Positions 47,081-57,740 of a stretch of DNA of 64,000 bases are shown one piece after another. The stretch comes from Margaritifera margaritifera (Eukaryota; Mollusca; Bivalvia; Unionida; Margaritiferidae), in contig JAQPZY010001675.1 of assembly GCA_029931535.1 (NCBI GenBank), forward strand, positions 7,649,501-7,713,500, written 5' to 3'. A model generated the notes under the pieces. That model saw only the letters and a program-made list of their open reading frames with translations, was not told where the DNA came from and ran no database searches. Position 1 is the first letter of the stretch. Each line of letters begins with the position of its first letter. The position numbers were made by a program, and so were the translations under genes.

Positions 47081-47512
47081 TTAGTGCCCCCCCCCCCCCC
47101 ATATTTCTAAAAAGTACGTTCTTAGAGACTTATTCTTTAATCTGTTTACCAAATTTCTCTGCTTTCTATAGTTTTCCCAGGCTTTGCATGTTCTGTACTG
47201 AGTATATTTTTTGAACAACATATGTTTAGCATATATAGCTTTCCTTAGTTCTCCGTTTATATATGGTAATTGCTTCCTACATGGAAATGTGTGTTTTATT
47301 GGAGCATGTTTGTCAATAACATTTAACAGGACTGATTCAAATTTAACAAAGTCAGAGTTGACAGGTTCTGAGTCAATACTGGAAGACAAGTTAGTAAATG
47401 GAGCATTTTGTAAATCATTTACAAAGTCAGTTACATCAAAATCTTTGAAACTTCTATAAGATGTTTTTATTCTGGTTGCAGAATGCTCAGTGTCTCTTAG
47501 CTGAGTAAACAC
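47081..47512 (-). pseudogene. LINE region between endonuclease and RT
   Basis: A 143-codon open stretch with DFDVTDFVNDLQNAPF, VIDKHAPIKHTFPCRKQLPY and WENYRKQRNLVNRLKN is typical of the linker between endonuclease and RT in APE-type LINEs. It ends in a C-run-encoded poly-Gly just before a frame break. Confidence 0.75.
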
Positions 47513-47561
47513 AACACAATATTATGAAAATCGCTAATTCCAGTAGACACAGTACAGGTAT

Positions 47562-48120
47562 TCATACATTGGTTTTGTTTTTTGTAAGTATGAGATCGAC
47601 ACACGATGGATTACACCCATTCTTAAAACATGTTGGTTCTCTAACTGAACATGAAAGATCAAAAATATCACATATATCACACAGGCAACGAGATTTGGAT
47701 AGGTCATGCATATCAAAGTTTAGGTCACCAATGATAATAAGGTTTTCACATTTTACCAGACTTTTGTCAAGCACATTTACTAAGTTTTCTGAAAAGAGCT
47801 TTTCATTCATTAATGAGGGCCTATACACGCTATGGATTAACCATTTAGTCTTATTTAAAGTTCGTAAGTAATCTGCTCCAGGTAATCAGACTCTAGTTCT
47901 TTCATCCTGCGTGCTGGGATATCTGAATGAATAAATGACATAATTCCACCACCGTTGGCAGTGCGATCCCGTCTCTCAAGTTTGTACCCATCAACATGGA
48001 AGAGACTGTCGCTGAAAGAAGAATCAAGTTTGCTTTCTGATATAACAAGAAAATCAATAATTTTATTATCTAGAACTTGTATCTTACGCTATTTATGTTT
48101 ATATGGACAATAGTCAAGTT
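47562..48120 (-). pseudogene. LINE apurinic/apyrimidinic-type endonuclease
   Basis: The N-terminus reads NLTIVHININSVRYKF, then ESKLDSSFSDSLFHVDGYKL with the catalytic Glu, RRDRTANGGGI, and later NLIIIGDLNFDM with the GDxN catalytic pair, VREPTCF and VDLILT. All are standard positions of the target-nicking endonuclease. A stop lies near 47850 between the two halves. It nicks target DNA to prime reverse transcription (family knowledge). Confidence 0.82.
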
Positions 48121-48570
48121 TTTGGGGCGTTTCTTCCGGGTATCACGAAGACTCACGAATATATCTTCCTTGGTTGGGTCTGCATCCGGAAGTATAGTAT
48201 GCTGCATCGGTAGGGGGAGATTACTTGTGTCTGTATTGTTGCAACCACCAACTAAGTCATCATCATCCTCAAAAAATGAATCTGTGAGGATATTGACCCA
48301 GGTAGAAGGACAGAAGAAGAGTTCATCAGACTTGCTGAGTAGGTTGTATTTTGCAATTGTCAAATCAATGCATTTACGATGGGTCCAGCGATCACAGAAA
48401 TCACATTGCAACCCTTGTTGGTTTGACTTGACGGCTTTACTGCAGGCCGAACATGGATATCTGATTGGGCCGGGATTCGGGGAGACATCACCACTGAGCA
48501 AGAAGTACAGTAAACTGTTGTACTCAAGGTTATTTTTTGCAGATAACTTCTTGCTTGACCAGTTGCAAGT
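48120..48570 (-). pseudogene. LINE N-terminus: 2A-like motif and PHD-like zinc finger
   Basis: A hydrophobic run LLYFLLS leads into GDVSPNPGP at 48466-48492, close to the 2A consensus D-V/I-E-x-N-P-G-P with Ser in place of Glu. It is followed at once by a PHD-like finger (YPCSACSKAVKSNQQGLQCD then FCDRWTHRKC). An acidic linker (DDDDLVGG) leads to the endonuclease. 2A-like sequences at this position are known from APE-type LINEs of marine invertebrates. No ATG precedes in frame within the element, so the true start is unclear. Confidence 0.75.
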
Positions 48571-49111
48571 GCGCCATGTCGAGAACCATATTGTTCTTTA
48601 TTTAAGCTGGTAGAGTACTTCCAAATGGAAATCTGACTTTTGCATATGACCCCAGCAATCATGTGCTAAAGAGTTTCATTGAGAGAGAGAGCATGGTGTA
48701 GCACTGAGTTGTCTAAATCATTCACCTTATAAATTAACAAAGTGTTTTTTATTTTTCCAAATCAAGTTTTTAAGTAACATTAACACAACACCAATGACGT
48801 GCAAACTTTATTAAAACTATATAGTGTTTGAAGCATCACAATTTCAGGGGATATTTTGCTTTTTAATCCAACATTATTGGAACCATATGCAATTTCTTTA
48901 TCTTCAAATAATTAAGAATATTAAATGAAATTCTCTGACTGTTAAAGTGTGATATATTTAGAATAAAAGTTGCCAAAAATCTTTACATGCAAAAGCTGAC
49001 GAAACCCATGTTAAATAGTCATACGAAAAACTGGAATCCAGAATGACAAAAGCCTGATGAAAGTATATTTAACTGTATAATAAGTATCTTGGTGATGAAA
49101 GTATTAATTGC

Positions 49112-49114
<3 letters not shown>

Positions 49115-49189
<75 letters not shown>

Positions 49190-49233
49190 GAGAGAGAGAG
49201 AGAGACAGAGAGACAGAGAGAGACAGACAGAGA
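49115..49233. repeat. (GA)n/(GACA)n microsatellite
   Basis: About 25 GA units followed by CAGA units and mixed GA. Both strands give spurious open frames that were not annotated. Confidence 0.98.
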
Positions 49234-49726
49234 GGTTGTGAGAGGTTTCCAAAAACTGTGCTGTGGGACACTCGGTTACAACTAAAAGTGAATGTTCATT
49301 ACTTAAAAAAACCTATAAATAAAAACAAAAAATAAACCACATGAGAATAACAGAAAGAAAGAAACTGAACATAGACATTTTTTTACACCGGCAATAATTG
49401 CAAATAGAAGTCATGCACAGAAGCAGACCAACCATTTCTGAACACATATGTACTAAATATACCAAACTATTTTGAAATGATTTATTTATTGTCAAAATAT
49501 ATAACGGACATATAGATAACTGATTCTTCATTTGATATACGATTGAAAATCACTCTGATGTCTTGGTCAATAATGTCTACCAGCCCCCACAGTGCTGGAG
49601 GTGCACAACACATGCCTGCAGAGTCACAGTGGTTATTTACCCCTCTACCATGGTGCAAACATGCAGGATATTAAATGCCCCACCACAATGGGTGGAGAAA
49701 TGAAAAATCACTTGAGCTGTACTGTA

Positions 49727-50231
49727 ATTCTGTGAAATATATAGAACTACTAGACACAAGTGTAGGAAATAAGCTGAAATGTAATTATCGATAATTGGTT
49801 CACCAGAACTAATCAATCATTGCTTTTATTCGGTTGAAGATATATTTTTTTATTAGTGGAGAATATCATTTTTGCATGCAAGGTAAAGTTGTGTGTGCTC
49901 TGGAAAGTCAAACAGTTACCGGCACATTTGTCATCTGCCATGTTGTTGGCCAATCCATTATACTGAAGAGTAGCAGCTATATTAACTCATTAACCGCGTG
50001 AAATGGGGGTAGGCAACGCATTTTGGGGGTTACTTCTGAATGCAGCAAAACACATCTGCTTAAGAAAGTTTCTTGTTTAGCTGGATGCTTAGGTGTATCA
50101 GAAAGATTGTTTTTGATTGGCTATTATGCTCACACATGTGCAGAAGGGTAAAAGTTGGACTTTTTTTTTTTTCGTATTGAACCCCCGATTTTGGTGTCCT
50201 GTTCTCCTTTTACTCCAAATCTCAAACTTAT
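49727..50231. other. Intron 1 spacer
   Basis: No feature seen apart from a T-run at about 50160-50172. Confidence 0.4.
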
Positions 50232-51029
50232 CAGGGATCGTGCTTGGCATCGCCAATGTCGCAATTTGCGATTTTTTTTCCTGATTGGCGACAAAATATA
50301 CCATCTGGCGACAATGTTTTTGGCTGTTAAAACTTGTATATACAATCTTGGGTTTGGAGTGGAGGAATTCAAAGGCACCATGAAAGGAAGCTGCAAACTT
50401 GGGTATACAATGCACTGGAATCTATCTATTGTTACATAAACAAATCCTTTGTTCATATTGACCGCTTATGCTGACATCTGGCCTGAGTACTGTATGCGGT
50501 GATACACTCCAATAGTCATGCTACCGGACAAGCTACAATCGACCAAACGACCGCTAATCCGTTTTTTTTTTGTTTTTTTTGTTGGAAAAATGTATCTGAA
50601 AAAAAAAAAATTGCTGCAACTTCAAAGAAAACTGATTACCTTTGAAGCCCCAATCAGTCTGTATAAATACGAAGTAAATGAAAAATAAAATTCAGTCTCA
50701 ATCAGAACTATATACTGTAATGGGTAAACGTAAGTTAGACTTTTCGTGTTCATCTCATCCTAAGATTAAGTTGACTGACTTTTTAAAATGGCTTTTTACG
50801 AAGGGCCAATTCCAAAGTTCTAACAGCCATATATGCTGGGACGGACAAGGGATTGATCACAAATAAAAAGATTAAGTTAACAAAATTAACAGCATTTGGA
50901 TTTAGATGCAAGTGCATCAGACAACCCAGTAACTAAAACAGATGTTATTCCTGGCAGTCCAACATCATCTACTTGTAGTGCAGCTGGTAGTAATGCTTTT
51001 AAATACAACACCACATCTTGATGAACGGA

Positions 51030-51130
51030 CACCAAAATCCCGAAAATTTCTTGACAGTTGGAAATTTGGGCGTCCGTGGCAGAGATATGATAGAAAATTA
51101 AAACTGATGTTCTGTGATATGTGTTTCATA
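51030..51130 (+). pseudogene. hAT zinc-finger (TTF/BED-like) fragment
   Basis: The peptide PKSRKFLDSWKFGRPWQRYD followed by LMFCDMC has the layout of the TTF/BED-type fingers at the N-terminus of hAT transposases related to ZNF862 (aromatic core, then CxxC). The expected H/C pair downstream is lost and a stop follows. Confidence 0.6.
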
Positions 51131-51442
51131 CTTTTTGGACAATCTTCAAGAATTTTACATTCAAACAAAAAGAAGAAAATATTATAAAGAAAACTAGTCT
51201 TGAACGGTAGTTTTTAGAAACTTTAGAAAACTATATGAAAACATGTACATAATAAGGCTTTGAGGCACACGACATGATGTATCAATCACACCCCTGTGAC
51301 CCTATGACATTGAAATATACACGGTTCTCATCTAGCTAAGACAGGCAGCTTAACATTCTACTGTTCAGCCGACACAAGAAATTTACAAATACCTAGTCTG
51401 TAATAAACTGAATACAGTGTATCATTTAATATGATAAAAAGT

Positions 51443-51662
51443 CTGTCAGTTTATACAACTGTTTAAAGACAATTAAAAGGTAAGGCAGTCAAAGATAAAC
51501 AGACACGTTTCAGAGATTTATTGAATTGGCTCACAATAGCTAGGGTGATGTGTCATGTCAAATCCTTTGAGCACTGCTGAGGGAGAGCCCATTAGGCTAA
51601 TTTGCATAGGTAAAGTACACTAAGTGGAACAACCCAATTTGTCTGAAGTTAACTACATCAAA
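51443..51662. repeat. Dispersed repeat shared with 57079-57300
   Basis: About 215 bp containing CACAATAGCTAGGGTGATGT and GAGCACTGCTGAGGGAG matches 57079-57300 in the same orientation at roughly 85-90% by eye. It lies inside the hAT-like element, and its partner lies about 200 bp before a hAT C-terminal fragment, so it is probably internal hAT-family sequence. Confidence 0.8.
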
Positions 51663-52234
51663 GAGAGAGAGAATCTAATGAGAATCAGCACGTATGAATG
51701 TGAAGAAGACTTCGACTTTGAAACTGAATTCAGCAAGTGGGCAGTCGTAAAATCACGACGCATACTCATGTGACATTCGATTTTATTATTTTTATGAAAC
51801 AACATTTTAATAGTGCAAAACATTATAAATAAGCATACAAAACAGTCATGCAATGATTTATTCTGTAATATTGTGGTATTGTATTGTTTGCTGTCAATAA
51901 AGTAATAAATACTCCATCTTTTTCAATTTTCATTGCCTACTACATTAATAGACATGGAAAAATACTTTTACTCTTTGCTTGGCGACACTTTTTGAAAATT
52001 GGCGACAAAATATTGAGATTTGCGATTTTTTGGGCGACAACTTTTTTAAAGCCAGCACCATCCCTGCTTATCCTACTTTTTGCAAAGGTTCATCTGTCTG
52101 TGGGCAGTTCAGACTGGTCTGCTTTAGATTTAAGGTCAAAAAGTCTAAAATCCAGACACAAACTCCGGTTCCGAAACTGGCAATTTTCGACCTAAAAAAA
52201 ATTGGGTCTCAAACACCTATTTGTGGCTTGTCAA

Positions 52235-52684
52235 ATGTTTGGGAGCCAATGCATATATTTTCCAAGATGAATGATAATGCAACCCACCAACATTCCAAAA
52301 AAAATACTTCATGGAAACAGAATAATATTCCCACTACCAACTGGCCTGCTCAGTCTTCTGACATTCACATTATTGAAAATATATGGTATACTTTTTAAAA
52401 TCAATTTAATTAAGAAAGTTGAAAGAATTTATAACTGACAAGACCTTAAACCTACTGTGGCCTGACTCTGGCATGGACCCTCTCAAACCTATATTTAGTC
52501 TTTACAGGTCAATTCCTCAGCATATGAGGCATAGAATTATACAGAAAAACTACATCATGAAATGCTGACACATTGAAGTAAGTTTGATGACTTTATTACA
52601 TCATAGTATCTTCTCCTTTCCACTCATCGGAACTAAGAAGCAAATAATGTTGGCCATGTTGTAAAACTTATGGCACACTGTGTA
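52235..52684 (+). pseudogene. Tc1-like transposase C-terminus and terminal repeat
   Basis: Readable motifs are KMNDNATHQHSK, corresponding to the second catalytic Asp, NNIPTTNWPAQSSDIHIIEN and IWYTF, with the terminal Glu of DDE retained in IENIW, and later a decayed end resembling SIPQHMRHRIIQKNYIMKC. The right terminus, read inward, is CAGTGTGCCATAAGTTTTAC. The N-terminal two-thirds and left terminus are missing. Confidence 0.75.
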
Positions 52685-53899
52685 TCATCTTGGCCCAATT
52701 TTATGCTACCCTGTTTTGACACAGTGTCATAAACTCCCAGTTCTCGAGAGAATGCATCTCTCAATGATGTCATAAGCACAACATTTGTTTATTTGTTTAC
52801 AATGATCTACACTGAATCATAGACAGAATTTTTTTTCAAAAATACTATTATCATCAGTTGTGAACTAAAACAATGATACATACCATGACAAAAACTCCAA
52901 TTCACTAATTCTCTTTTTTCCAATCAATAAGTCCTCATAAAAATCCTTACCAACTATTCTGACAGGGCAAATCAACTTGCAACCATAATAGACAGCCATC
53001 AGCTACTGAACATGTGATAGCAATGTTACTCACAGTGAATAACTGCATCTGTAACACCATTTAGAATACTGTACTGCATTGTTTCATGTAGAGCTGTCAT
53101 AACTGATTTTCAGAGTTGGTTCTATGTTATTATAATTTGTGCATATTTACAACACACACTTTTATCATATATTTCATAATTGAATCAGCATCCTCAACAT
53201 TTTTTCTGATTTATATCAAAGTATTAAGATTTTCTATCTGATGACAAGCAATTTTACTTTAACAGTCAATTTTCAATCATCCTTTAAGAGACTCTTGATA
53301 CTAAACTTATTCTGACCTACACAATTTTCTTAACTTGTAGATAATGGTAAGAATGATAATAAATTGAAATTAAAACCTTCTCCTGTAACTTTATGTCTTT
53401 TGGCCCTGATAATTTGCACTTCTAGAAAAATGAGTTATGAAGGATGCAAGACAGTTTAGAAGTACCAAAATGGTACATTCAAGGATTAATTTTCTGCATA
53501 TCCACATTGCCAATTAATTTTAAAAAAATAAAACAGGTCATAAGCTAAATCTAATATTTTTTGCTTACAAGTAATTCCAACAGCCGAGTCCTCGGTACAC
53601 AAGTTGTTTTGTCGGTGAAATTCTTTTGTTCTACAAAGTTAGTATCAATCATGTAGTGTGTTAGCTACGAAATTAAGTTTAAGCGATTGTAATGGGATTA
53701 GGTGAAGCCGCATATGTTAGATCTTAGCAGACAAGGAAGTTAAGACATCTGCTAACTGATTGTCTATGCATTTTGATCATAAGACTAATTACACGCATGT
53801 GTGCTTGAGCACCTCTGTTTGATAAACATTACTCAGCACGGTTTTAATCCATCATATTAAAAATCCTTATGCAATGTTTCAAACACTTGCATGTTATCA
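52685..53899. other. Intron 1 sequence, AT-rich
   Basis: No feature seen on either strand. Confidence 0.4.
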
Positions 53900-53904
53900 T
53901 ATAC

Positions 53905-55288
53905 CAGTGTTCTCCCCAGGGTCTTTTACCGTAGCGAGCCCACTACGCTATCGTTTCAAACCCCGATGCATTAGAACCTGCCGCTACGCTATCCTCTTGT
54001 GCCGCTATGCTTCAATGTTTCCCACTACCCTCATAAATTAATCTGTTAAACAAACATCCTGTCACCTAATTCAAAGCCCTATTAGTCAAATGACACCTGT
54101 TCTTACCTCTTCTTGGGTATTTTATTAAGATAATCCAGGATAATTACTCACTCATTTAACCATTATCTTTTGTACCTGGCTTGCGCTACTGCCGGTGAGC
54201 GACCTTTGGTGCGGATTTCGTCTGCACAGAGATAGTCACGTGGTTGGCCAGCGACGATGGAGGCTACTGGTAGTGTGTTATATATATTTCAGTCATTTTC
54301 ACTAACAGCCAAAGCAGTTACACATATTACATTAAAAATTCTTGTGAAAAATGAACACACTACCTTCAAGTGTAAAATTACCCAGCGTCCGACTAACCCC
54401 ATGTTAGCCTGGTTACGAAAATCAGAAATTGGCGTCACCAATAGTGGCATTGGTTCTGATTCCGATAGCTTCAGCATAATTTCCACAAAGAAAGAGATCA
54501 AGTAACGAAGGACATGATTTAACAATGAATGGACGATGTTATACCCTTGGGTGGAAATTGCTGGATCGGATGGTAAGTTTTCCATATTGCTAAATTTTGG
54601 TTCAGATCTACGGGGGGGGGGGGGGGGGGGAATAAATTTTTTTTTAATGTAGTAACCAGTAGTTGTGGTTGCAATTGTTGAATGAAAGTTACATTTTATT
54701 CACGAGTTGTTATTATGTTTACATAGTTTATTCTGAGCAAGAGAAATATAGTTTGGTCAGTAAACCTTAACTTAAGTGGGTGCTGCCCTATTAATTTCTC
54801 ATTTCTCTTTTCTGTCTATCCAAGTAATAAACGGAACAATCTTTATCTTCCAGTTTTACCTCTTTTGAAAAGATACAAATAAAAAGTATTCCTTCATTAA
54901 TATAACTTAAATAGTTTCAGCCATATGCTTATTAATTATTCAGTAAAGTCATTTTTAATTTAATTTAAAATTTTGAACAACATTTAAGCTCTATGACATT
55001 GATTCAGTGAAGAAATTAAACAATAACAAACACTTTGATATATTGTATATTGTTCTTAATGGAAAGGAATATGTATTATCTTACTCTGTGATGATTATTT
55101 GAAATACATCACTGTCTTAACTCTTGAAGAGGTAAATAAAGAATACTATGTAAATATATACACTTCTTTTTCATTTCATTGATATTAATTTGTTTCACTT
55201 TTATGACGTTAATGCACTGTTTTAAAAACATTTTATGACCCTAACGCGCTTACTCTGATGCTATCGAAAATTTCTGGGGAGATCATTG
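53905..55288. mobile_element. hAT-like non-autonomous element with CAGTGTTCTCCCCAG end and 5-bp TSD
   Basis: The left end CAGTGTTCTCCCCAG and the right end, read inward as CAATGATCTCCCCAG, agree at 13 of 15 positions. TATAC is duplicated exactly at 53900-53904 and 55289-55293. The subterminal sequence is GC-richer (GCTACGCTATCG repeated). The interior has a G-run at 54613-54630 and no transposase domain that I recognise. Confidence 0.78.
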
Positions 55289-55293
55289 TATAC

Positions 55294-57078
55294 CCTATTT
55301 AGAAAAATAGTGCCAAGATTTGGGGATTTATTTATATCAGAGGAATACGAACTCCCATGTTAATTGTCATAAAATCAGCTGTTTTTCGGTGTCATGTACA
55401 GATATACAGTGTACCTTCGTTTTCAAGTGATAGTCCCATGTGTACTATTCCGATGGCAACTTTACATAATTTCTTTGGTGCCAAGCACAAGGTTATAGAT
55501 GAACGTGATTCTTGCCTGACTAGCCAACAGAAATTAGTAGATGCAGAACACCAAAGAGACTCAGAGATTCATGGAATGAATCATGAAATATGATATTCCC
55601 ATGGGACAAAAAATGAGAAAACATTGAAACATTATTAGCTTCATGCACATGGTATTGCAACTGTGGAATGAATAATGTCATGGCAACCCAAGGAACACTG
55701 AACTTGCAAAGTTCAACATAATTGCATCAAGACAAAGGGCCATGAACATTTAAAACAAGAAACTAACAAAATTGATATGGGTGGTAGAGGAAGGTCCAGC
55801 ACTTAAGGATTTTGATGCTAAACCTGCTGTGAAGAAATTTGTTAAAGTTTGTTTAAGAAAAAGGTGAATGTAGTATGCCATGTTGCTTAAAGATGAAATG
55901 TAAAAAAGTCAATGGAATATGGCAATTTGTTTCTTGTTCCAGTGTCTCAGAAAATTGATTGATTTTAAATGGAATTAAGCCCATGAAATAAATTAATACA
56001 GAAAAGAAAGCTGAATAAATAAATTAATATAGAAAAGATAGTGTAATCTCTTCCTTGATTCCTTCTAGCTGCACACAGAATTAAAGAATGGCATGGTAAT
56101 GGCATTGAGAAATGTTATAGTTGTAACATCACAAACAATCACAATTATCAACTGCCTTAATTTTTCATTCATTTATTATAATACTACATATTTTACAATG
56201 AATGAGCATTAGCAATCTGATAACATGTATATTGGTGATAAAACAATATACTCATAATGTTCTCAATTACTGTAAATGGAAAAAAAGTATCGTTATTGGG
56301 ACTGCAAGTTTTAGTGCTTGGACTGCAACTTTTTTTTAAATGAAGCAGTCCTGGATTGCAAATTTCAAAATCCTGTGAAGAACCCTGACCATCATGATTT
56401 TTCCCAATTTTATTCCTTTAGCTTTTGAGACAATACCTCTTCCAAAACCAAAATTATGATAAATATAAGAAAAACTTTATGAACGCTAAATTAAGTTTCT
56501 TTATGTCATTTTCTGCAATATATTTTTTTTACCAGAGTCACTGGCAGAAGTAGACTCGTGAAGTGCGTCAAAACAATTGATGTAATACACAAACTTTCTG
56601 ACATGGCATCGTCTGGTTGAAAGCATGCCAAGATGAATATGAGGTAATATATCATTGTCATTTGATTTGCATACTTTGCTACAATAACTAATGTTTCAAA
56701 AGAAATGAGCGATATCCATATGAAAGGAGTATATTTCTGACAAGGTGAAAGTAAGTGCTTAAGTGCATCAAAACCAAGGACTCCAGGATAGATACACGTA
56801 TTGTTGAACGTCCTGACTTCATGCCCATCCTTGATTTGTGTGCTACATACGTGCCATAACATGACGTGTCACACAAAAAACACAATTTTGGACTCCCAAC
56901 CCCCCGACACTGTTGTGTTTCGAAAAACATGATTTTCAGCAATTTTAGTGAAAAAAAATTTTCACACAAAAAATCCCCTATATATTTTGTGACCACGATG
57001 ATATATGCCTGTCATCTGTGCATGTATAAACAGCAAACAGTCCTGCTCAGAGCTCAGGTAAAACTATACTCTGGGCAG
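55294..57078. other. Intron 1 sequence with possible hAT debris
   Basis: A stretch near 55795-55870 reads LKDFDAKPAVKKFV, which may be a fragment of a hAT transposase C-terminal region; this is a weak match. The rest is AT-rich and unassigned. Confidence 0.3.
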
Positions 57079-57300
57079 ATTATACAGCTGTTTTAGAGGC
57101 AATTAAAACGTAAGGCGGTCAGAGATAAACAGCCACCTTTCAGAGATTTACTTAATTGGTTCACAATAGCTAGGGTGATGTGTCGTGTCAAATCTTTTGA
57201 GCACTGCTGAGGGAGTCCATTAGGTAATTTGCACAGGTAAAGTACACTAAGTGGAATAACCCAATTTGTCTCAAGTACATCAAAGCGATGCTTTATGAAG
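57079..57300. repeat. Second copy of the 215-bp dispersed repeat
   Basis: See 51443-51662. It has small deletions relative to that copy (for example near GAGGGAGTCCATTAGG). Confidence 0.8.
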
Positions 57301-57499
57301 AACAAATGTTATTACACATCACTGACTGCATTGAATGAGAATGTTAAAGCCATCTTTATTCAAGTTTTTGATCAGCGGCAATGTTTCTTTGAAGTTGGAT
57401 TTTTACTCCATATATAAAATGCAAAACATGATTATTTTGGTAGTACTGACATACATGGCCGAATGGCTGCACACGTCGTTAATCCCAAAATCAATCAAT

Positions 57500-57740
57500 C
57501 AATTTTGGTAGTTGGAAAAGAGATAATCTGACTCAAGTGGCTATTGCATGTTTGACACTCCCTCACAGCAATGCAGAAAAATCATTTTCTATGCTTAGAA
57601 AAATTCAACAAGATCTTCAGGGAAGGTTGAACAACAGCACCATTCAATCTCTATGAGTGCAAAGATGAACACAAGTGACACTTGCATTACCTTCAAACCA
57701 ACTACTGAACTATTGAAAGCAGCAAATACTGCATGTGATT
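57500..57740 (+). pseudogene. hAT transposase C-terminal dimerisation domain fragment
   Basis: LPHSNAEKSFSMLRKIQQDL and QGRLNNSTIQSL match the hAT C-terminal dimerisation signature (SNAExxFS...LRNRL...), then a stop. A further in-frame-like stretch suggests the terminal Lys/Ala-rich end. Only the last tenth of a transposase remains. Confidence 0.75.

Larger units (their letters stand above)
44812..48632 (-). mobile_element. APE-type non-LTR retrotransposon (Jockey/CR1 group), degenerate
   Basis: The minus strand carries a PHD-like finger with a 2A-like motif, an apurinic-type endonuclease, a reverse transcriptase and a C-terminal domain ending CKCNICK, in that order. The 3' end is a short UTR finishing AATAAATCTTATCTTA at 44812, a microsatellite-like tail as in CR1/L2-type elements. 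The right junction was placed by comparison with the uninterrupted paralogue at about 16850. No upstream ORF1 is present, so the copy is 5'-truncated or a one-ORF type. Clade assignment within the Jockey superfamily is tentative. Confidence 0.85.
44627..49724. mobile_element. TA-flanked non-autonomous DNA transposon (copy 2), split by a LINE
   Basis: The left end CAGTATAGCTCACAAGATT and the right end AAAATCACTTGAGCTGTACTG match the ends of the 16629-17930 element. Internal blocks also match: GGATTAAGAAAAAGTCCCTC near 44693 versus 16696, and TATGACCCC...GCTAAAGAG...GAGAGAGAG near 48646 versus 16860. Subtracting the LINE leaves about 1.28 kb, equal to copy 1. A TA follows the right end (49725-49726); the left flank is CA. 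Confidence 0.75.
50232..52066 (+). mobile_element. hAT-like element with CAGGGATSGTGCT termini and 5-bp TSD
   Basis: The ends CAGGGATCGTGCTTGGC and CAGGGATGGTGCTGGC (inward reading) extend into subterminal blocks rich in GGCGACAAAATAT and TTTGCGATTTTTT on both sides, about 100 bp. CTTAT is duplicated exactly at 50227-50231 and 52067-52071. An internal fragment encodes a hAT-type zinc finger (51030-51130). The DDE/RNase-H-like core is missing, so the copy is non-autonomous at 1.84 kb. Confidence 0.82.

Noticed and set aside
48077..48613. 178-codon plus-strand frame
   Set aside because: Antisense to the LINE 2A/PHD/endonuclease region, which has strong motifs on the minus strand.
49019..49335. 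Open frames encoding Arg/Glu or Ser/Leu repeats
   Set aside because: Translations of the (GA)n microsatellite on either strand.
51979..52398. 139-codon plus-strand frame crossing the hAT right end
   Set aside because: It is a chance fusion of the hAT terminal repeat with the Tc1 remnant. Only the Tc1 part after 52235 is meaningful.
55357..55593. 78-codon frame after a hAT-like element
   Set aside because: I could not match it to any hAT domain; left unassigned.
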